Counted from the first letter of the stretch, positions 52,251 to 62,333 are shown. The stretch is DNA of 64,000 bases from Natronincola peptidivorans (GCF_900111615.1 NZ_FOHU01000002.1:1-64000), one strand, 5' to 3'. Made by a program: numbers and translations. The notes: generated from the letters alone by a model not told the origin.

Positions 52251-52315
52251 TTTTATTGTTTTATAATTTTCTTCGGTCCACCAATAGTTTTATTGCAGAA
52301 AAGGGAATAATATTG

Positions 52316-52344
52316 TTGAGAATATATTGAGATTAGTATATTAT
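52316..52344 (+). promoter_or_regulatory. Probable promoter of the glpX pair
   Basis: TTGAGA, 17-bp spacer, TATTAT, about 80 bp before glpX1. Confidence 0.45.
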
Positions 52345-52426
52345 ATTGATAGTATGAAGGATAATAAGTATAACGCAATTCATAAAATAAGATAAATGCT
52401 ACTAGCTATGAGAAGGAGGAAATAGA

Positions 52427-53428
52427 ATGGATAGAAGTTTATCACTTGAGTTAGTCAGGGTGACGGAAGCAGCTGCGTTAGCCTCGGCCTCTTATATGGG
52501 TAGGGGAGATAAGGAGGGTGCTGATCAGGCGGCGGTGGATGGTATGAGAAGCACTTTCTCCGGGCTTTCTATTAAAGGAACAGTGGTGATTGGTGAAGGA
52601 GAATTAGATGAAGCACCGATGCTATATATTGGAGAGGAAGTAGGCTGCGGTAAAGGCTATGAGGTAGAGGTGGATATCGCTGTTGATCCTTTAGAGGGTA
52701 CCAATTTGATTGCAAAAGGGTTACCCAATGCTATTGCAGTTGTTGCTATTGCACCAAAGGGTTGTTTACTACATGCCCCAGATACATATATGAAAAAAAT
52801 TGCTGTAGGGCCTAAGGCAAAGGGCGCTGTAGACATAAATGCACCTATTAGACAAAATCTTGAGGCTGTAGCAAAGGCATTGGATAAAAATATTGAAGAT
52901 GTTACAGTGATTATACAGGATAGAGAAAGACATAAAGACATTATTAAAGAGGTGAGGGAAGCTGGTGCTCGAATCAAGCTCTTTAGTGATGGTGATGTGG
53001 CGGCTGCTATGGCTACTGGTTTTGAAGAAACCGGTGTAGATATTATGCTGGGGATTGGCGGGGCACCGGAGGGTGTGATTGCTGCTGTTGCCTTAAAATG
53101 CTTAGGTGGAGACATGCAGGGAATTCTTTATCCTATGAGTAATGAAGAAACAGCAAGGTGCAGGGAATTAGGCTTAAGTGAGGAAGATGTAAATCGAGTA
53201 TTGTCACTTGATGATCTAGTCAGCAGTGACGATTGTTTCTTTGCTGCTACAGGTATTACTCAAGGAGATTTATTAAAGGGTGTACTTTATCTAGGAAACA
53301 ATAAGGCGCAAACCCATTCAGTTGTTATGAGGGGAGAGACTGGTACCATAAGATTTGTGGAGGCCATCCATCGTTTAGATAAAAATGAAACCATGATAGA
53401 GGTATTAAAGAAGCATAAGAAATATTAA
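52427..53428 (+). CDS. glpX: Class II fructose-1,6-bisphosphatase (GlpX), first copy
   Basis: 333 residues. GlpX motifs: [30 protein letters not shown] (metal/phosphate site) and [16 protein letters not shown] with the catalytic Glu. It hydrolyses fructose-1,6-bisphosphate in gluconeogenesis. The lysine-rich C-terminus is a few residues longer than in the second copy. GAAGGAGGAA precedes the ATG. Confidence 0.93.
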   Translation: MDRSLSLELVRVTEAAALASASYMGRGDKEGADQAAVDGMRSTFSGLSIKGTVVIGEGELDEAPMLYIGEEVGCGKGYEVEVDIAVDPLEGTNLIAKGLPNAIAVVAIAPKGCLLHAPDTYMKKIAVGPKAKGAVDINAPIRQNLEAVAKALDKNIEDVTVIIQDRERHKDIIKEVREAGARIKLFSDGDVAAAMATGFEETGVDIMLGIGGAPEGVIAAVALKCLGGDMQGILYPMSNEETARCRELGLSEEDVNRVLSLDDLVSSDDCFFAATGITQGDLLKGVLYLGNNKAQTHSVVMRGETGTIRFVEAIHRLDKNETMIEVLKKHKKY

Positions 53429-53470
53429 GGGACAGAAGGCAAGCAAATTTTTGAAAGGCAGGTGATCTGT

Positions 53471-54439
53471 ATGGATAGAAACTTAGCATTGGATTTAGTT
53501 AGAGTTACTGAGGCAGCTGCGCTAGGAGCTGCAAAGCATATGGGTAGAGGGGATAAAAATACTGCTGATCAAGCAGGCGTTGACGGCATGCGGAAGATGT
53601 TTGAGAGTATGAACATAGAAGGCATCGTTGTGATAGGCGAGGGTGAGATGGATGAAGCGCCTATGCTTTATATAGGAGAAACTGTAGGCAAAAAAGGGGA
53701 AAAAGCTATGAAGGTAGATATTGCTGTAGACCCTGTGGAGGGAACCAACTCTGTAGCAAAAGGGCTTCCTAATGCCATCGCAGTAGTTGCCATGGCCCCT
53801 AGGGGCTGTCTATTAAATGCTCCTGACATGTATATGGATAAAATTGCTGTTGGGCCTAAGGCAGCTGGAAAGGTGAGTTTAAGTGCTACTGTTCTGGAGA
53901 ATCTTAAAGCAACGGCAGATGCCTTAAATAAAAGTATTACAGATTTGACGGTGACGATGCTGGATAGACCTCGACATCAGGAGGTCATAAAGCAATGTAG
54001 AGAAGCTGGTGCAAGGATTACCTTATTTAAGGATGGAGATGTGGCAGCAGCCTTGGCTACCTGCTTTGAATATACTGGAGTAGATATCATGCTGGGGATC
54101 GGAGGTGCTCCTGAAGGAGTTATTGCCGCTGCTGGTTTAAAATGCTTAGGAGGCCATTTTGAGGGAAAGCTGGTTCCTTATGAAGAGGAAGAAAAACAGC
54201 GATGTATAAAAATGGGGGTAGATGTCAATAAAAGACTATACATGGAGGACCTGGTAAAGGGAGAAGAAGTATATTTTGCTGCTACTGGGATTTCTGATGG
54301 GGATTTGTTAAAGGGAGTTATGTATAAAGGAAATCATATAGTAAAAACCCATTCTGTAGTAATGCGCTCTGAAACCGCAACTATACGTTTTATAGAAGCT
54401 ATCCATAAGCTTAACAAAAAACCCTCCTACGCTTATTAA
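53471..54439 (+). CDS. glpX: Class II fructose-1,6-bisphosphatase (GlpX), second copy
   Basis: 322 residues from the ATG at 53471; an in-frame GTG at 53462 overlaps the ribosome site AGGTGA. All GlpX motifs are retained ([42 protein letters not shown]), so both copies look active. It is closely similar to the first copy over its full length, which means a tandem duplication, yet divergent enough to be old. The gap of 42 bp suggests co-transcription. Confidence 0.92.
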   Translation: MDRNLALDLVRVTEAAALGAAKHMGRGDKNTADQAGVDGMRKMFESMNIEGIVVIGEGEMDEAPMLYIGETVGKKGEKAMKVDIAVDPVEGTNSVAKGLPNAIAVVAMAPRGCLLNAPDMYMDKIAVGPKAAGKVSLSATVLENLKATADALNKSITDLTVTMLDRPRHQEVIKQCREAGARITLFKDGDVAAALATCFEYTGVDIMLGIGGAPEGVIAAAGLKCLGGHFEGKLVPYEEEEKQRCIKMGVDVNKRLYMEDLVKGEEVYFAATGISDGDLLKGVMYKGNHIVKTHSVVMRSETATIRFIEAIHKLNKKPSYAY

Positions 54440-54484
54440 TCTAAGATGCAGCATAAGCTCTAGGCAACAAATCTCATGAAATAA

Positions 54485-54513
54485 TTGACAGATATGACAA
54501 AACATGATAGCAT
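54485..54513 (+). promoter_or_regulatory. Probable rho promoter
   Basis: TTGACA, 17-bp spacer, TAGCAT with an upstream TGA (extended -10). Confidence 0.5.
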
Positions 54514-54534
54514 GATTAAAAAATAATATTGTTT

Positions 54535-54563
54535 AGGGACAAAGCTTATCCTTCTTTGTCCCT
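54535..54563 (+). promoter_or_regulatory. Stem-loop in the rho leader
   Basis: AGGGACAAAG and CTTTGTCCCT form a perfect 10-bp stem with a 9-nt loop, 16 nt before the ribosome site. No U tract follows, so it is not a classic terminator; a role in autogenous control of rho is possible. Its arms resemble the end of the repeat at 45256. Confidence 0.5.
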
Positions 54564-54591
54564 GTTGTATTCATTACTTGGAGGTGTAGTG

Positions 54592-55941
54592 TTGGATAAT
54601 TCGGATTTACACGAAATGAAACTACCGGAGCTTCGTGAGGAAGCAAAGAAGCTAGGGCTGAAGAATTGGGCAAAGTATAAAAAGGCCGAATTAATAGATG
54701 TCATTTCACAAATGAAGGAAAAAGAGAAAAAAGAACAAGAGGAAGTATCTAAAGACAAAACAAATAAAAATATAAATGCAAAAAATAGAGAATTACCTCA
54801 GCATCTATCTGATGAGATACCAGAAGGCGAAGAAATGAACATAGCAGAGGGCATACTAGAGATACATCAAGATGGCTATGGCTTTTTACGAAGGGAAAAC
54901 TATCTTTCTAGTGATAGTGACATTTATATATCGCCATCTCAGATTAGAAGGTTTAACATGAGGACTGGTGACAAAATCACTGGTATAACTAGACCTCCTA
55001 AAAGCGGCGAAAAGTTTAAAGCTCTTCTATATGTAAAAAAAATTAATGGATTAAATCCTGAATCCGCTATTCGAAGACCAAACTTTGAAGATCTTACCCC
55101 TATTTATCCCAAAGAAAGAATTAACTTAGAAAACCAAACCAGCGAGTTGTCTACTCGTTTAATTGATATGATTGCCCCTATAGGTAAAGGACAAAGAGGA
55201 GTTATTGTTGCCCCACCCAAGGCTGGAAAAACTATTCTTTTGCAAAAAATTGCAAATAGTGTGGCCATTAATTACCCAGAAATCGATATCATAGTATTGC
55301 TAATCGACGAACGGCCTGAGGAAGTAACGGATATGCAAAGATCCATCAAAGGGGAAGTGGTTTATTCTACTTTTGATGAACTTCCAAGTCATCATATCAA
55401 AGTGGCGGAAATGGTGTTGAACCGTGCCCAGCGGTTAGTGGAGCATGGGAAGGATGTATTGATTCTATTGGATAGCATTACTAGACTGGCGCGAGCCTAC
55501 AATCTAACCATCCCACCTACCGGCAGAACTCTTTCTGGTGGACTGGATCCAGGAGCATTACATAAACCCAAAAGATTTTTTGGTGCTGCTAGAAATCTCG
55601 AAGAAGGAGGCAGTCTTACCATTATAGCCACTGCTTTAGTAGAAACTGGCAGTAGAATGGATGATGTGATTTTTGAGGAATTCAAGGGTACAGGAAATAT
55701 GGAGCTTCACTTGGATAGAAAGCTTTCAGAGAAAAGGATTTTCCCTGCTGTGGATATTAATAAATCCGGTACTAGAAGGGAAGAATTATTGTTAGATCAG
55801 ACAGAGCTGGAGGCTATATGGAGCATTAGGAGAGCCATGAGCAATAATCCTGTACAGGAGGTTACTGAAAAAATTGTTAATAACCTGATGGAAACTAAGA
55901 AAAACAGGGATTTTATAGAAAAGATTAGGAAAAGTATTTAA
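54592..55941 (+). CDS. rho: Transcription termination factor Rho
   Basis: 449 residues from the TTG at 54592, 6 nt after GGAGGT; the upstream frame runs through the leader hairpin. Rho_N domain ([20 protein letters not shown]), a lysine-rich linker, the RNA-binding cold-shock-like domain ([19 protein letters not shown]), and the hexameric ATPase with [25 protein letters not shown] and [20 protein letters not shown]. It is an ATP-driven RNA translocase that ends untranslated transcripts. The gene order glpX-rho-rpmE is conserved in Firmicutes. Confidence 0.95.
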   Translation: MDNSDLHEMKLPELREEAKKLGLKNWAKYKKAELIDVISQMKEKEKKEQEEVSKDKTNKNINAKNRELPQHLSDEIPEGEEMNIAEGILEIHQDGYGFLRRENYLSSDSDIYISPSQIRRFNMRTGDKITGITRPPKSGEKFKALLYVKKINGLNPESAIRRPNFEDLTPIYPKERINLENQTSELSTRLIDMIAPIGKGQRGVIVAPPKAGKTILLQKIANSVAINYPEIDIIVLLIDERPEEVTDMQRSIKGEVVYSTFDELPSHHIKVAEMVLNRAQRLVEHGKDVLILLDSITRLARAYNLTIPPTGRTLSGGLDPGALHKPKRFFGAARNLEEGGSLTIIATALVETGSRMDDVIFEEFKGTGNMELHLDRKLSEKRIFPAVDINKSGTRREELLLDQTELEAIWSIRRAMSNNPVQEVTEKIVNNLMETKKNRDFIEKIRKSI

Positions 55942-55953
55942 GGATTTTTTTTC

Positions 55954-55982
55954 TTGTCACTATTAAGGAACTATGCTATAAT
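55954..55982 (+). promoter_or_regulatory. Sigma-A promoter of rpmE
   Basis: TTGTCA, 17-bp spacer, TATAAT with a TGC extension. Confidence 0.7.
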
Positions 55983-56085
55983 GTAGTAGTTAAATTGCTG
56001 ACCAAAAACAATGGTACGTCAATACTTAATAAAACTAGTTTATATTCTTTTATCATAAGTTTTTTAACGGAAAGAGGTGAAAGCA

Positions 56086-56283
56086 ATGAAAAAGGATATC
56101 CATCCAGAATACAATCAAGTAGATGTTTTTTGTGCATGTGGAAATAGCTTCAAAACAAAATCAACAAAAAAGGAAATCAGAGTTGAAATTTGTTCAGACT
56201 GTCATCCTTTCTACTCAGGCAAGCAAAAGTCTGTAGAAAAAGGTGGACGTGTTGAAAAATTCAAGAAAAAATTCGGCATGTAA
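56086..56283 (+). CDS. rpmE: 50S ribosomal protein L31 (zinc type)
   Basis: 65 residues from the ATG at 56086; an in-frame GTG at 56077 lies inside the ribosome site AAAGAGGTGA. CACGNSF and [12 protein letters not shown] provide the four zinc cysteines of the C+ type of L31, so this is the zinc-replete version. Confidence 0.95.
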   Translation: MKKDIHPEYNQVDVFCACGNSFKTKSTKKEIRVEICSDCHPFYSGKQKSVEKGGRVEKFKKKFGM

Positions 56284-56303
56284 GTTTCCTAATATAAGCA
56301 CTC

Positions 56304-56345
56304 AATCAAGGTTAGAAGGAATCCTTTCTAGCCTTGATTTTTTGC
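56304..56345 (+). terminator. Intrinsic terminator after rpmE
   Basis: AATCAAGGTTAGAA and TTCTAGCCTTGATT pair (one wobble); TTTT follows. Confidence 0.88.
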
Positions 56346-56381
56346 AAAAAAAACTTCTATTTAGGGTTAGGGGATGAACTG

Positions 56382-56969
56382 ATGGTAGATATCGTAGAAT
56401 ATGCCCAAAGTGGCAGTATAGAAGTGATTGTGGGACCCATGTATGCAGGGAAAAGTGAAGAGTTGATTAGAAGGGTCAATAGAGCTCAGATTGCTGAGCT
56501 AAAGGTAGTGGTTTTTAAACCAGCTATTGATGATCGATACTGTGGCGGCAATATTACTTCCCATAATGGCAAACAACTGAAATGTATAGCGATAGATGGT
56601 GCTGAAGAAATAATGAATTACATAGAGAAAGAAGATTTTGATGTGCTGGCCATAGATGAGGTACAGTTTTTAGGAGAAGCGGTTATAGAGGTCTGTCAAA
56701 GAGTTGCTGACAAAGGAAAGAGAGTCATTGTATCAGGACTAGATATGGACTTTAGAGGTGAACCCTTTAGTGTATTGCCTCATTTGATGGCGATGGCGGA
56801 GTATGTGACAAAGCTGACGGCAGTTTGTATGGTATGCAAAATGCCTGCTACCAGAACCCAAAGATTGGTAAACGGGCAGCCGGCAAAATATAGTGATCCT
56901 ATTATTTTGGTAGGGGCAAAGGAAAGCTATGAAGCTAGATGTAGAAAATGCCATGCGGTAGCCAAATAG
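56382..56969 (+). CDS. tdk: Thymidine kinase
   Basis: 195 residues from the ATG at 56382; an upstream in-frame TTG lies in the rpmE terminator. P-loop [17 protein letters not shown], Walker B-like [11 protein letters not shown], catalytic Glu in [13 protein letters not shown], and zinc cysteines CMVCK and CRKCH of type II (Tdk) enzymes. Salvages thymidine to dTMP. Position after rpmE is typical. Confidence 0.95.
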   Translation: MVDIVEYAQSGSIEVIVGPMYAGKSEELIRRVNRAQIAELKVVVFKPAIDDRYCGGNITSHNGKQLKCIAIDGAEEIMNYIEKEDFDVLAIDEVQFLGEAVIEVCQRVADKGKRVIVSGLDMDFRGEPFSVLPHLMAMAEYVTKLTAVCMVCKMPATRTQRLVNGQPAKYSDPIILVGAKESYEARCRKCHAVAK

Positions 56970-56985
56970 AAAAAGGAGGTTTTTT

Positions 56986-57153
56986 ATGTCTAATGCTTTG
57001 ATGATTATAGGATTATTGGGATTAGTTGCAGGTGTGATTTCTCCGGTGTTCAGGGTGTTAAATAAAAAATCAAAACGTTCTAAAGGATGGGTATTGATTA
57101 CATTATTATCCCTTTTGATTTTTATACTAGGTGTAATCTTAGGGATAGAGTAA
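56986..57153 (+). CDS. 55-residue membrane protein between tdk and DUF1385
   Basis: ATG at 56986, 6 nt after a perfect AAAGGAGG. The product has two hydrophobic segments (SNALMIIGLLGLVAGVIS and GWVLITLLSLLIFILGVILG) joined by a basic hairpin (LNKKSKRSK), so it is predicted to cross the membrane twice. It starts 16 bp after tdk and is followed by a strong terminator, hence a real operon member. No known family; function unknown. Confidence 0.72.
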   Translation: MSNALMIIGLLGLVAGVISPVFRVLNKKSKRSKGWVLITLLSLLIFILGVILGIE

Positions 57154-57175
57154 AAAAACATAGATGAAACCATTT

Positions 57176-57217
57176 AAAACGAGTGCCTTCAATTTATTAC
57201 TTGAATGCACTCGTTTT
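57176..57217. terminator. Strong terminator after the small membrane gene
   Basis: AAAACGAGTGC and GCACTCGTTTT form a perfect 11-bp stem with an inner TTCAA/TTGAA. The remaining spacer up to 57598 is AT-rich; a TATAAT at 57556-57561 with no good -35 is the only promoter-like element. Confidence 0.88.
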
Positions 57218-57598
57218 ATTGATAATAGATTCGGAAGTAGCTATACCAATCCTTTAATTGCTTTGGTGGACTAAGATTTTTCATTTTTCACCTATCAACG
57301 CCTCTCTACATTAGTTTTTTCAAAAAGTTTTGTAAAACTATGGAGCATATTTGTGTTTCTAAGGTTACAGCTTCCTAATAAAAGCCAATTTCTTGTTGAA
57401 ATGATTGATAGGGAGCTACCGGATTCTATTATATTATATATATACGCAAAACTTGGAAGGTTTAAACCCTAAATATAAAAAAAAATAAAAAAAATATAGA
57501 ATTGCAAAATGATAAGAGTTATTATTTAAGAATAGTAAATTTGCATGAGATGGTATATAATAAGATAGTAAAACTATTTTTAGAAAGGAATATAATTT

Positions 57599-58534
57599 AT
57601 GGGAGAAGTACGACGAACCAGTATAGGGGGCCAGGCATTAATTGAAGGCGTTATGATGCGGGGTCCTAAAGAAATAGCCATTGTTGTGAGACGTCCTGAC
57701 CAGCAGCTTATAGTAAAAAAAGAAGCAGTTGGAGGTATAGTACAAAAATATAAATTGAACAAGATTCCGATTCTAAGAGGCGCTATTGCCTTAATAGATT
57801 CCATGGTATTGGGTATGCGCTCCCTAACCTATTCTGCAGAAATTGCAGAGGAAGGAATAGAGGAGGAAGAACCAGATAAGTTTCAGAAAATGATGGAAAA
57901 GCTTTTTAAAGATAAGGCCAATGATGTATTACTTTATACATCTGTTGCAATAGCCATGGTAGTGTCCATAGGATTATTTTTCATAGGACCTACCTTTGCC
58001 ACCAGCTTCCTTGGAAGATATGTAGAAAAAAATATTGTTTTAAATCTAGCAGAAGGCTTTTTACGATTAAGTATGTTTCTTGGCTATGTTCTTTTGATCT
58101 CTAGAATGAAAGACATTCAAAGAGTGTTTCAGTATCATGGGGCAGAGCATAAGGCAATTTATTGCTATGAGCATGGTGAAGAACTGACGGTGGAAAACAC
58201 CCGTAAGTATACAACCCTGCATCCAAGATGCGGAACCAGCTTTTTATTTATTGTCATGACGGTAAGTATTATTATGTTTTCTATGATAGGATGGCCAAAT
58301 CCATGGATAAGGGCTGCCACAAGATTAGCATTACTGCCTGTAGTAGCGGGAATATCCTATGAAATTATTAAAATAGGAGGCAGAAGCAGTTCTCCTATTA
58401 TGAAAATGATCAATTATCCTGGAATGCTGATGCAGAAGCTGACCACCTTTGAACCAGATGATGGGCAACTGGAGGTGGCAATAGAAGCCTTAAAAAGTGT
58501 ATTGGTGGAAAACGAAGAAGAAACCAAGTGGTAA
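57599..58534 (+). CDS. DUF1385 membrane protein (YqhQ family)
   Basis: 311 residues. IGGQALIEGVMMRGPKEIAI at the N-terminus, FQYHGAEHKAIYCYEHGE, TTLHPRCGTSFLFIVMTVSI and four TM helices are the fixed features of DUF1385. The histidine- and cysteine-rich block could bind a metal. In Firmicutes it commonly lies beside prmC and prfA, as here. Biochemical function is not established. AGAAAGGAA precedes the ATG. Confidence 0.88.
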   Translation: MGEVRRTSIGGQALIEGVMMRGPKEIAIVVRRPDQQLIVKKEAVGGIVQKYKLNKIPILRGAIALIDSMVLGMRSLTYSAEIAEEGIEEEEPDKFQKMMEKLFKDKANDVLLYTSVAIAMVVSIGLFFIGPTFATSFLGRYVEKNIVLNLAEGFLRLSMFLGYVLLISRMKDIQRVFQYHGAEHKAIYCYEHGEELTVENTRKYTTLHPRCGTSFLFIVMTVSIIMFSMIGWPNPWIRAATRLALLPVVAGISYEIIKIGGRSSSPIMKMINYPGMLMQKLTTFEPDDGQLEVAIEALKSVLVENEEETKW

Positions 58535-58540
58535 AAAGTC

Positions 58541-58577
58541 AAAGCCTCCGTCTATGCAAGTAAAGATGGAGGCTTTT
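58541..58577 (+). terminator. Hairpin between DUF1385 and prmC
   Basis: AAAGCCTCC and GGAGGCTTT form a perfect 9-bp stem, extendable by two pairs. It ends just before the prmC ribosome site AAAGGAGG and lacks a U tract, so partial termination or a translational effect is as likely as full termination. Confidence 0.6.
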
Positions 58578-58592
58578 AAAGGAGGAATCCTA

Positions 58593-59465
58593 GTGATTAC
58601 AGCCAAAGAAATCTTAAAGGAAGCAGTGGAGAAACTAAAGGCGAAAAATATCGACACCCCTCAGCTGGATGCTGAGGTGGTTTTATGTAATTTGCTGGGG
58701 ATTGAAAGGGTAAAGCTGCACATCTATCCAGAAATGGAAATTTCCCGGGAAATTTGTCATAGATATTGGGAAGCTGTAGAAAAAAGGCTAAAGCATATGC
58801 CGGTACAGTATATCATTAATCGACAAGAATTTATGGGTTTGGATTTCTGGGTAGAGGAAGGTGTATTGATTCCCAGGGGAGATACAGAGATTCTAGTAGA
58901 GAAGGTAATAGAGCTTTATAGGAAGCATTATTCACCTGATAGTGTTAAGGTGCTGGATATAGGGGTAGGCAGTGGCGCCATCTCTGTAAGCCTAGCTGCC
59001 TTTATACAGGACTGCAGGGTAACTGCTGTAGATATTTCTCCAAAGGCATTGAAGGTGGCACTGAAAAATGCAAAAACCCATCAAGTGGAGGATAAAATTA
59101 CTTTTGCTGAGGGAAGTCTATTTACACCACTAGTAGAGAGAAATAAGAAGGAAGGTTTTGATTTTATTGTTTCCAATCCCCCTTATATACCAAAACAAAT
59201 AATAGCAAACCTGTCAAAGGAAGTGAAGGATTATGAGCCATCCTTAGCCCTAGATGGTGGGGAGGATGGATTGGATTTTTATAGAAAGATTGTTGAAGAG
59301 GCTCCTATGTTTTTAAGAAAAGAAGGCTGGTTAGTTTTTGAAATCGGTCATGATCAAGGAGAAGACCTGAGTAAAATAATGGAGAAAAAAGATTTTAGAC
59401 ATATAGAAATCATAAAGGATTTAGCGGGACTAGATAGGGTAATAATAGGAAAAAGAGATTACTGA
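58593..59465 (+). CDS. prmC: Peptide chain release factor glutamine methyltransferase
   Basis: 290 residues from the GTG at 58593, 7 nt after AAAGGAGG. N-terminal helical domain (AKEILKEAVEKLKAKNIDTP), AdoMet site VLDIGVGSGAISVSLA, and the substrate motif SNPPYIP. It methylates the Gln of the GGQ loop in release factors; prfA, encoding its substrate, is the next gene. Confidence 0.94.
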   Translation: MITAKEILKEAVEKLKAKNIDTPQLDAEVVLCNLLGIERVKLHIYPEMEISREICHRYWEAVEKRLKHMPVQYIINRQEFMGLDFWVEEGVLIPRGDTEILVEKVIELYRKHYSPDSVKVLDIGVGSGAISVSLAAFIQDCRVTAVDISPKALKVALKNAKTHQVEDKITFAEGSLFTPLVERNKKEGFDFIVSNPPYIPKQIIANLSKEVKDYEPSLALDGGEDGLDFYRKIVEEAPMFLRKEGWLVFEIGHDQGEDLSKIMEKKDFRHIEIIKDLAGLDRVIIGKRDY

Positions 59466-59634
59466 TAATATATTCATTAGATGCTAATTCAAAGATATTT
59501 GTTTCTGCTGTTTCATCAAGGGATCATACTTGTATATGTAGGACCCTAGTATTCAAAAAATATATCTTGAAGGGTTACATCTACAGGAGATCCTTCAATA
59601 AATTTCAAATTATGTAGTCCTTTCTCTATAAATT

Positions 59635-59643
59635 TGATATAAT
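59635..59643 (+). promoter_or_regulatory. Extended -10 promoter of prfA
   Basis: TGATATAAT, about 90 bp before the ATG. A TTGAAGG/CCTTCAA stem at 59567-59598 in the same spacer may be a weak terminator for prmC. Confidence 0.5.
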
Positions 59644-59733
59644 ATAGAGTTGGTAGCAATAAAAACTATAAATAATTACGACATAGCTATTACGAAAATA
59701 AGCTACAAGTCAATTTATATATGAGGTGAGACA

Positions 59734-60804
59734 ATGTTAGAAAAATTGGATTTTTTACAGGAAAAATATGAGGACTTAGGGGTAAAAATCAGTGACCCTG
59801 ATGTAATCAATAATCAAAATCTATGGCAAAAACTGATTAAGGAGCATTCAGAGCTAGAGCCAATCGTGGGAAAATACAAAGAGCATAAGGCTGCAGAGAC
59901 TGCCCTGAAGGATGCTAAGGAAATTCTTTATGATAAAGCTGCCGACGAAGAGCTAAAAGAAATGGCTAAAATGGAAATAGACGATTTAGAGGAAAAAATA
60001 GAAACATTAAGAGAAGAACTAAGAATTCTATTGCTTCCAAAGGACCCTAATGATGATAAAAATGTTATCGTAGAAATACGTGGCGGTACAGGGGGAGAAG
60101 AAGCGGCGCTGTTTTCTGCTAACCTCTTTAGGATGTATACAAGATATGCAGAAAGACAGGGCTGGAAGGTAGAAATGATGAGTTTAAATGAAACTGGAGT
60201 AGGGGGTTACAAAGAGGTTATCTTTATGATCAAGGGAAAAGGAGCCTACTCCCATCTAAAATATGAGAGTGGTGCCCATAGAGTACAAAGAATTCCCTCC
60301 ACCGAGTCAGGTGGAAGAATCCATACCTCAGCTGCTACTGTAGCGGTGCTGCCAGAGGTAGATGATGTAGAGTTTCAAATCAATGCCAATGATCTAAGGG
60401 TTGATGTTTTCCGTTCCTCCGGCTGTGGTGGACAAAGTGTTAATACCACTGATTCCGCTGTACGGATTACCCATATGCCAACAGGCCTAGTGGTTTCCTG
60501 TCAGGATGAAAAATCTCAGTTAAAAAATAAAGAAAAGGCTTTAAAAATCTTAAAGGCAAGACTTCAAGATAAAGCAACACAGGAGCAACAGGATGAAATT
60601 GCACAAAATAGAAAAAGTCAGGTTGGATCAGGAGATAGAAGTGAACGTATTCGAACCTATAACTACCCACAGGGACGAGTAACAGATCATAGAATCAACG
60701 TAACCCTATACAAGCTAGACAGCTTCCTAGATGGGGATATGGCGGAGATGATAGATGCACTGATTACTTCCGATCAGGCAGAAAAACTGAAAGCAGTAGA
60801 ATAG
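59734..60804 (+). CDS. prfA: Peptide chain release factor 1
   Basis: 356 residues, normal for RF1. The codon-recognition region is present, and the catalytic loop [20 protein letters not shown] carries [23 protein letters not shown] is RF1-type. It ends translation at UAA and UAG. ATGAGGTGAGAC precedes the ATG. Confidence 0.96.
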   Translation: MLEKLDFLQEKYEDLGVKISDPDVINNQNLWQKLIKEHSELEPIVGKYKEHKAAETALKDAKEILYDKAADEELKEMAKMEIDDLEEKIETLREELRILLLPKDPNDDKNVIVEIRGGTGGEEAALFSANLFRMYTRYAERQGWKVEMMSLNETGVGGYKEVIFMIKGKGAYSHLKYESGAHRVQRIPSTESGGRIHTSAATVAVLPEVDDVEFQINANDLRVDVFRSSGCGGQSVNTTDSAVRITHMPTGLVVSCQDEKSQLKNKEKALKILKARLQDKATQEQQDEIAQNRKSQVGSGDRSERIRTYNYPQGRVTDHRINVTLYKLDSFLDGDMAEMIDALITSDQAEKLKAVE

Positions 60805-60805
60805 A

Positions 60806-60836
60806 AAAAGATGGCCTAAAGAGCCATCTTCTTTAG
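60806..60836. terminator. Terminator shared by prfA and the convergent spoIIM-like gene
   Basis: AAGATGGC-CTAAAGA-GCCATCTT, an 8-bp perfect stem flanked by A and T runs on either side. Confidence 0.85.
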
Positions 60837-60838
60837 TT

Positions 60839-61450
60839 TTATAGCAAAAGAGGCACTAAGAAAGCTTCTAAAATAGCCGCTATAAGAATCAAAGGTATGA
60901 TAATCAGTAAAAAGCTTTTACCAACCATGAGTGTGGTGGCTTTCAGTGGTATGTCTTTTCTCTTCTTAGAAAAAATCTTTTTTGCTACTGTAAAACTTAA
61001 ATAGATCCCTATGCTGCCGGTTAAAAATAATGCTGTTAATTCAGGAATCCCATGAGGAAGTATACCTGCTACTAATACATACATTGCGCTTTCTCCCTGC
61101 ATCTTTATGAAGGCCAGAAGAACACTGATTGTTGCTGTAGTAATCAATGCACTGACAGCTGGAAGAATGACGATTGGGATAAATGCTGCTAGTAGGGATA
61201 CCAGTGCAGCTCTTAGATTGTTGATCAATATTAACCTGAACATATCCAGTTGACTCATTTCAGCAACAAATCCTTTGTCTTCAAACATCCCCATAAGACC
61301 TTCCATTGCCTCCATTGCAGCATTCTCATTTAAAAGCAAACCTCCATATAGCAGTATGGAAAAGCCAATGGAAATCCCTAAAATCCAGAAAAATCCTTTC
61401 CTATAATAATTTTTAAAATTATTCCATTCCTTTAAATATAGTTCTCTCAT
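60839..61450 (-). CDS. Stage II sporulation protein M-like membrane protein
   Basis: 203 residues from the ATG whose first base is 61450 (GGGAGAGG upstream); the longer reading frame has no ribosome site. Five or so TM helices and the SpoIIM-family block ILPHGIPELTALFLTGSIGI. Canonical SpoIIM works with SpoIID/P in engulfment, but this COG1300 branch also occurs in non-sporulating bacteria. It is not in a sporulation gene cluster here, so the exact role is open. Confidence 0.75.
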   Translation of the reverse strand: MRELYLKEWNNFKNYYRKGFFWILGISIGFSILLYGGLLLNENAAMEAMEGLMGMFEDKGFVAEMSQLDMFRLILINNLRAALVSLLAAFIPIVILPAVSALITTATISVLLAFIKMQGESAMYVLVAGILPHGIPELTALFLTGSIGIYLSFTVAKKIFSKKRKDIPLKATTLMVGKSFLLIIIPLILIAAILEAFLVPLLL

Positions 61451-61559
61451 TATATAAATTCCTCTCCCTTTTTTACATTGTAAATAATGATTATACATGC
61501 AATCAATTATAGATAGAAAGCATTCATATAGACACAGTAGTCTTTTCTCATCTATACTG

Positions 61560-62333
61560 TTAACCTACATTATATTTTCTCACTTCACGGAAATAGATAA
61601 TCTTTAGTAGTATCCAGATGATAGATATAAGTAGAACTGGAAAAATAACGCCTCTGAAAAAGAAATTGAATACCAATAAAGCAGCTAGAAATATGGTAAA
61701 TATTTGGTCTATAGACATAAAAGCTTTGTAGCAGGCTTGGTAAACGATCCACTTCTCTCCCTCATCAAGCCTTTTAAAATACTCGGCATGGGCATCTATA
61801 TCCTTCAGGTTAAAGGGTTTATCAGGATAAACTTCATTATGGTAGTCTAAAATACGCTTTTGTAGTAGGCTAATAAATAAGAGCATAGCTAATGGAATCA
61901 AAAGAAGAAACTGGCTGCTTAATTGTTCCTTTAGTGCTAAAGTTGTTCCTAACCAACAATGGGATCCTACTGTGGCAATGGTACTAAGCATTAATGCTCT
62001 TTCTATTTTTGTCTCATAGATTTTTTCTTTTTCTAATGGATTTTCAAATACATCTTCTCTAGACTTGCTTTGCTTGAATTGATATAAAAGATAAATCATC
62101 CATAGACTTAGAATCATTAAAACACTCAATCCTCCAATAAAATTAGAGGAAAAAATAATTTTTCTTAATTGAAACATAGCTTCAATCTCTGTCATTGTTA
62201 AAGCTTGCATAGATGTATCAAAGGTGTCTTCTGTCAGAGCAACAATAAATCCTAGCCCAGCCCCTATTAATGCACAGATTCCAATCCACTTGATATAGCT
62301 GACCTTCATAAAAGCTTCTACGATTTTTTTCAT
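61560..62333 (-). CDS. DUF3169 membrane protein
   Basis: 257 residues with about six hydrophobic segments (YIKWIGICALIGAGLGFIVA, FIGGLSVLMILSLWMIYLLY and others), in the pattern of DUF3169. Members are typically encoded with a small HTH regulator, as here with a 4-nt overlap. Function unknown; a regulated membrane protein. Confidence 0.72.
   Translation of the reverse strand: MKKIVEAFMKVSYIKWIGICALIGAGLGFIVALTEDTFDTSMQALTMTEIEAMFQLRKIIFSSNFIGGLSVLMILSLWMIYLLYQFKQSKSREDVFENPLEKEKIYETKIERALMLSTIATVGSHCWLGTTLALKEQLSSQFLLLIPLAMLLFISLLQKRILDYHNEVYPDKPFNLKDIDAHAEYFKRLDEGEKWIVYQACYKAFMSIDQIFTIFLAALLVFNFFFRGVIFPVLLISIIWILLKIIYFREVRKYNVG

Noticed and set aside
54535-54563. Intrinsic terminator upstream of rho
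   Set aside because: The perfect stem is not followed by a U tract, and rho would then lack a promoter behind it.
58497-58592. Longer prmC start overlapping DUF1385
   Set aside because: It would translate the hairpin region into a non-family Lys-rich leader; the GTG at 58593 follows a perfect AAAGGAGG.
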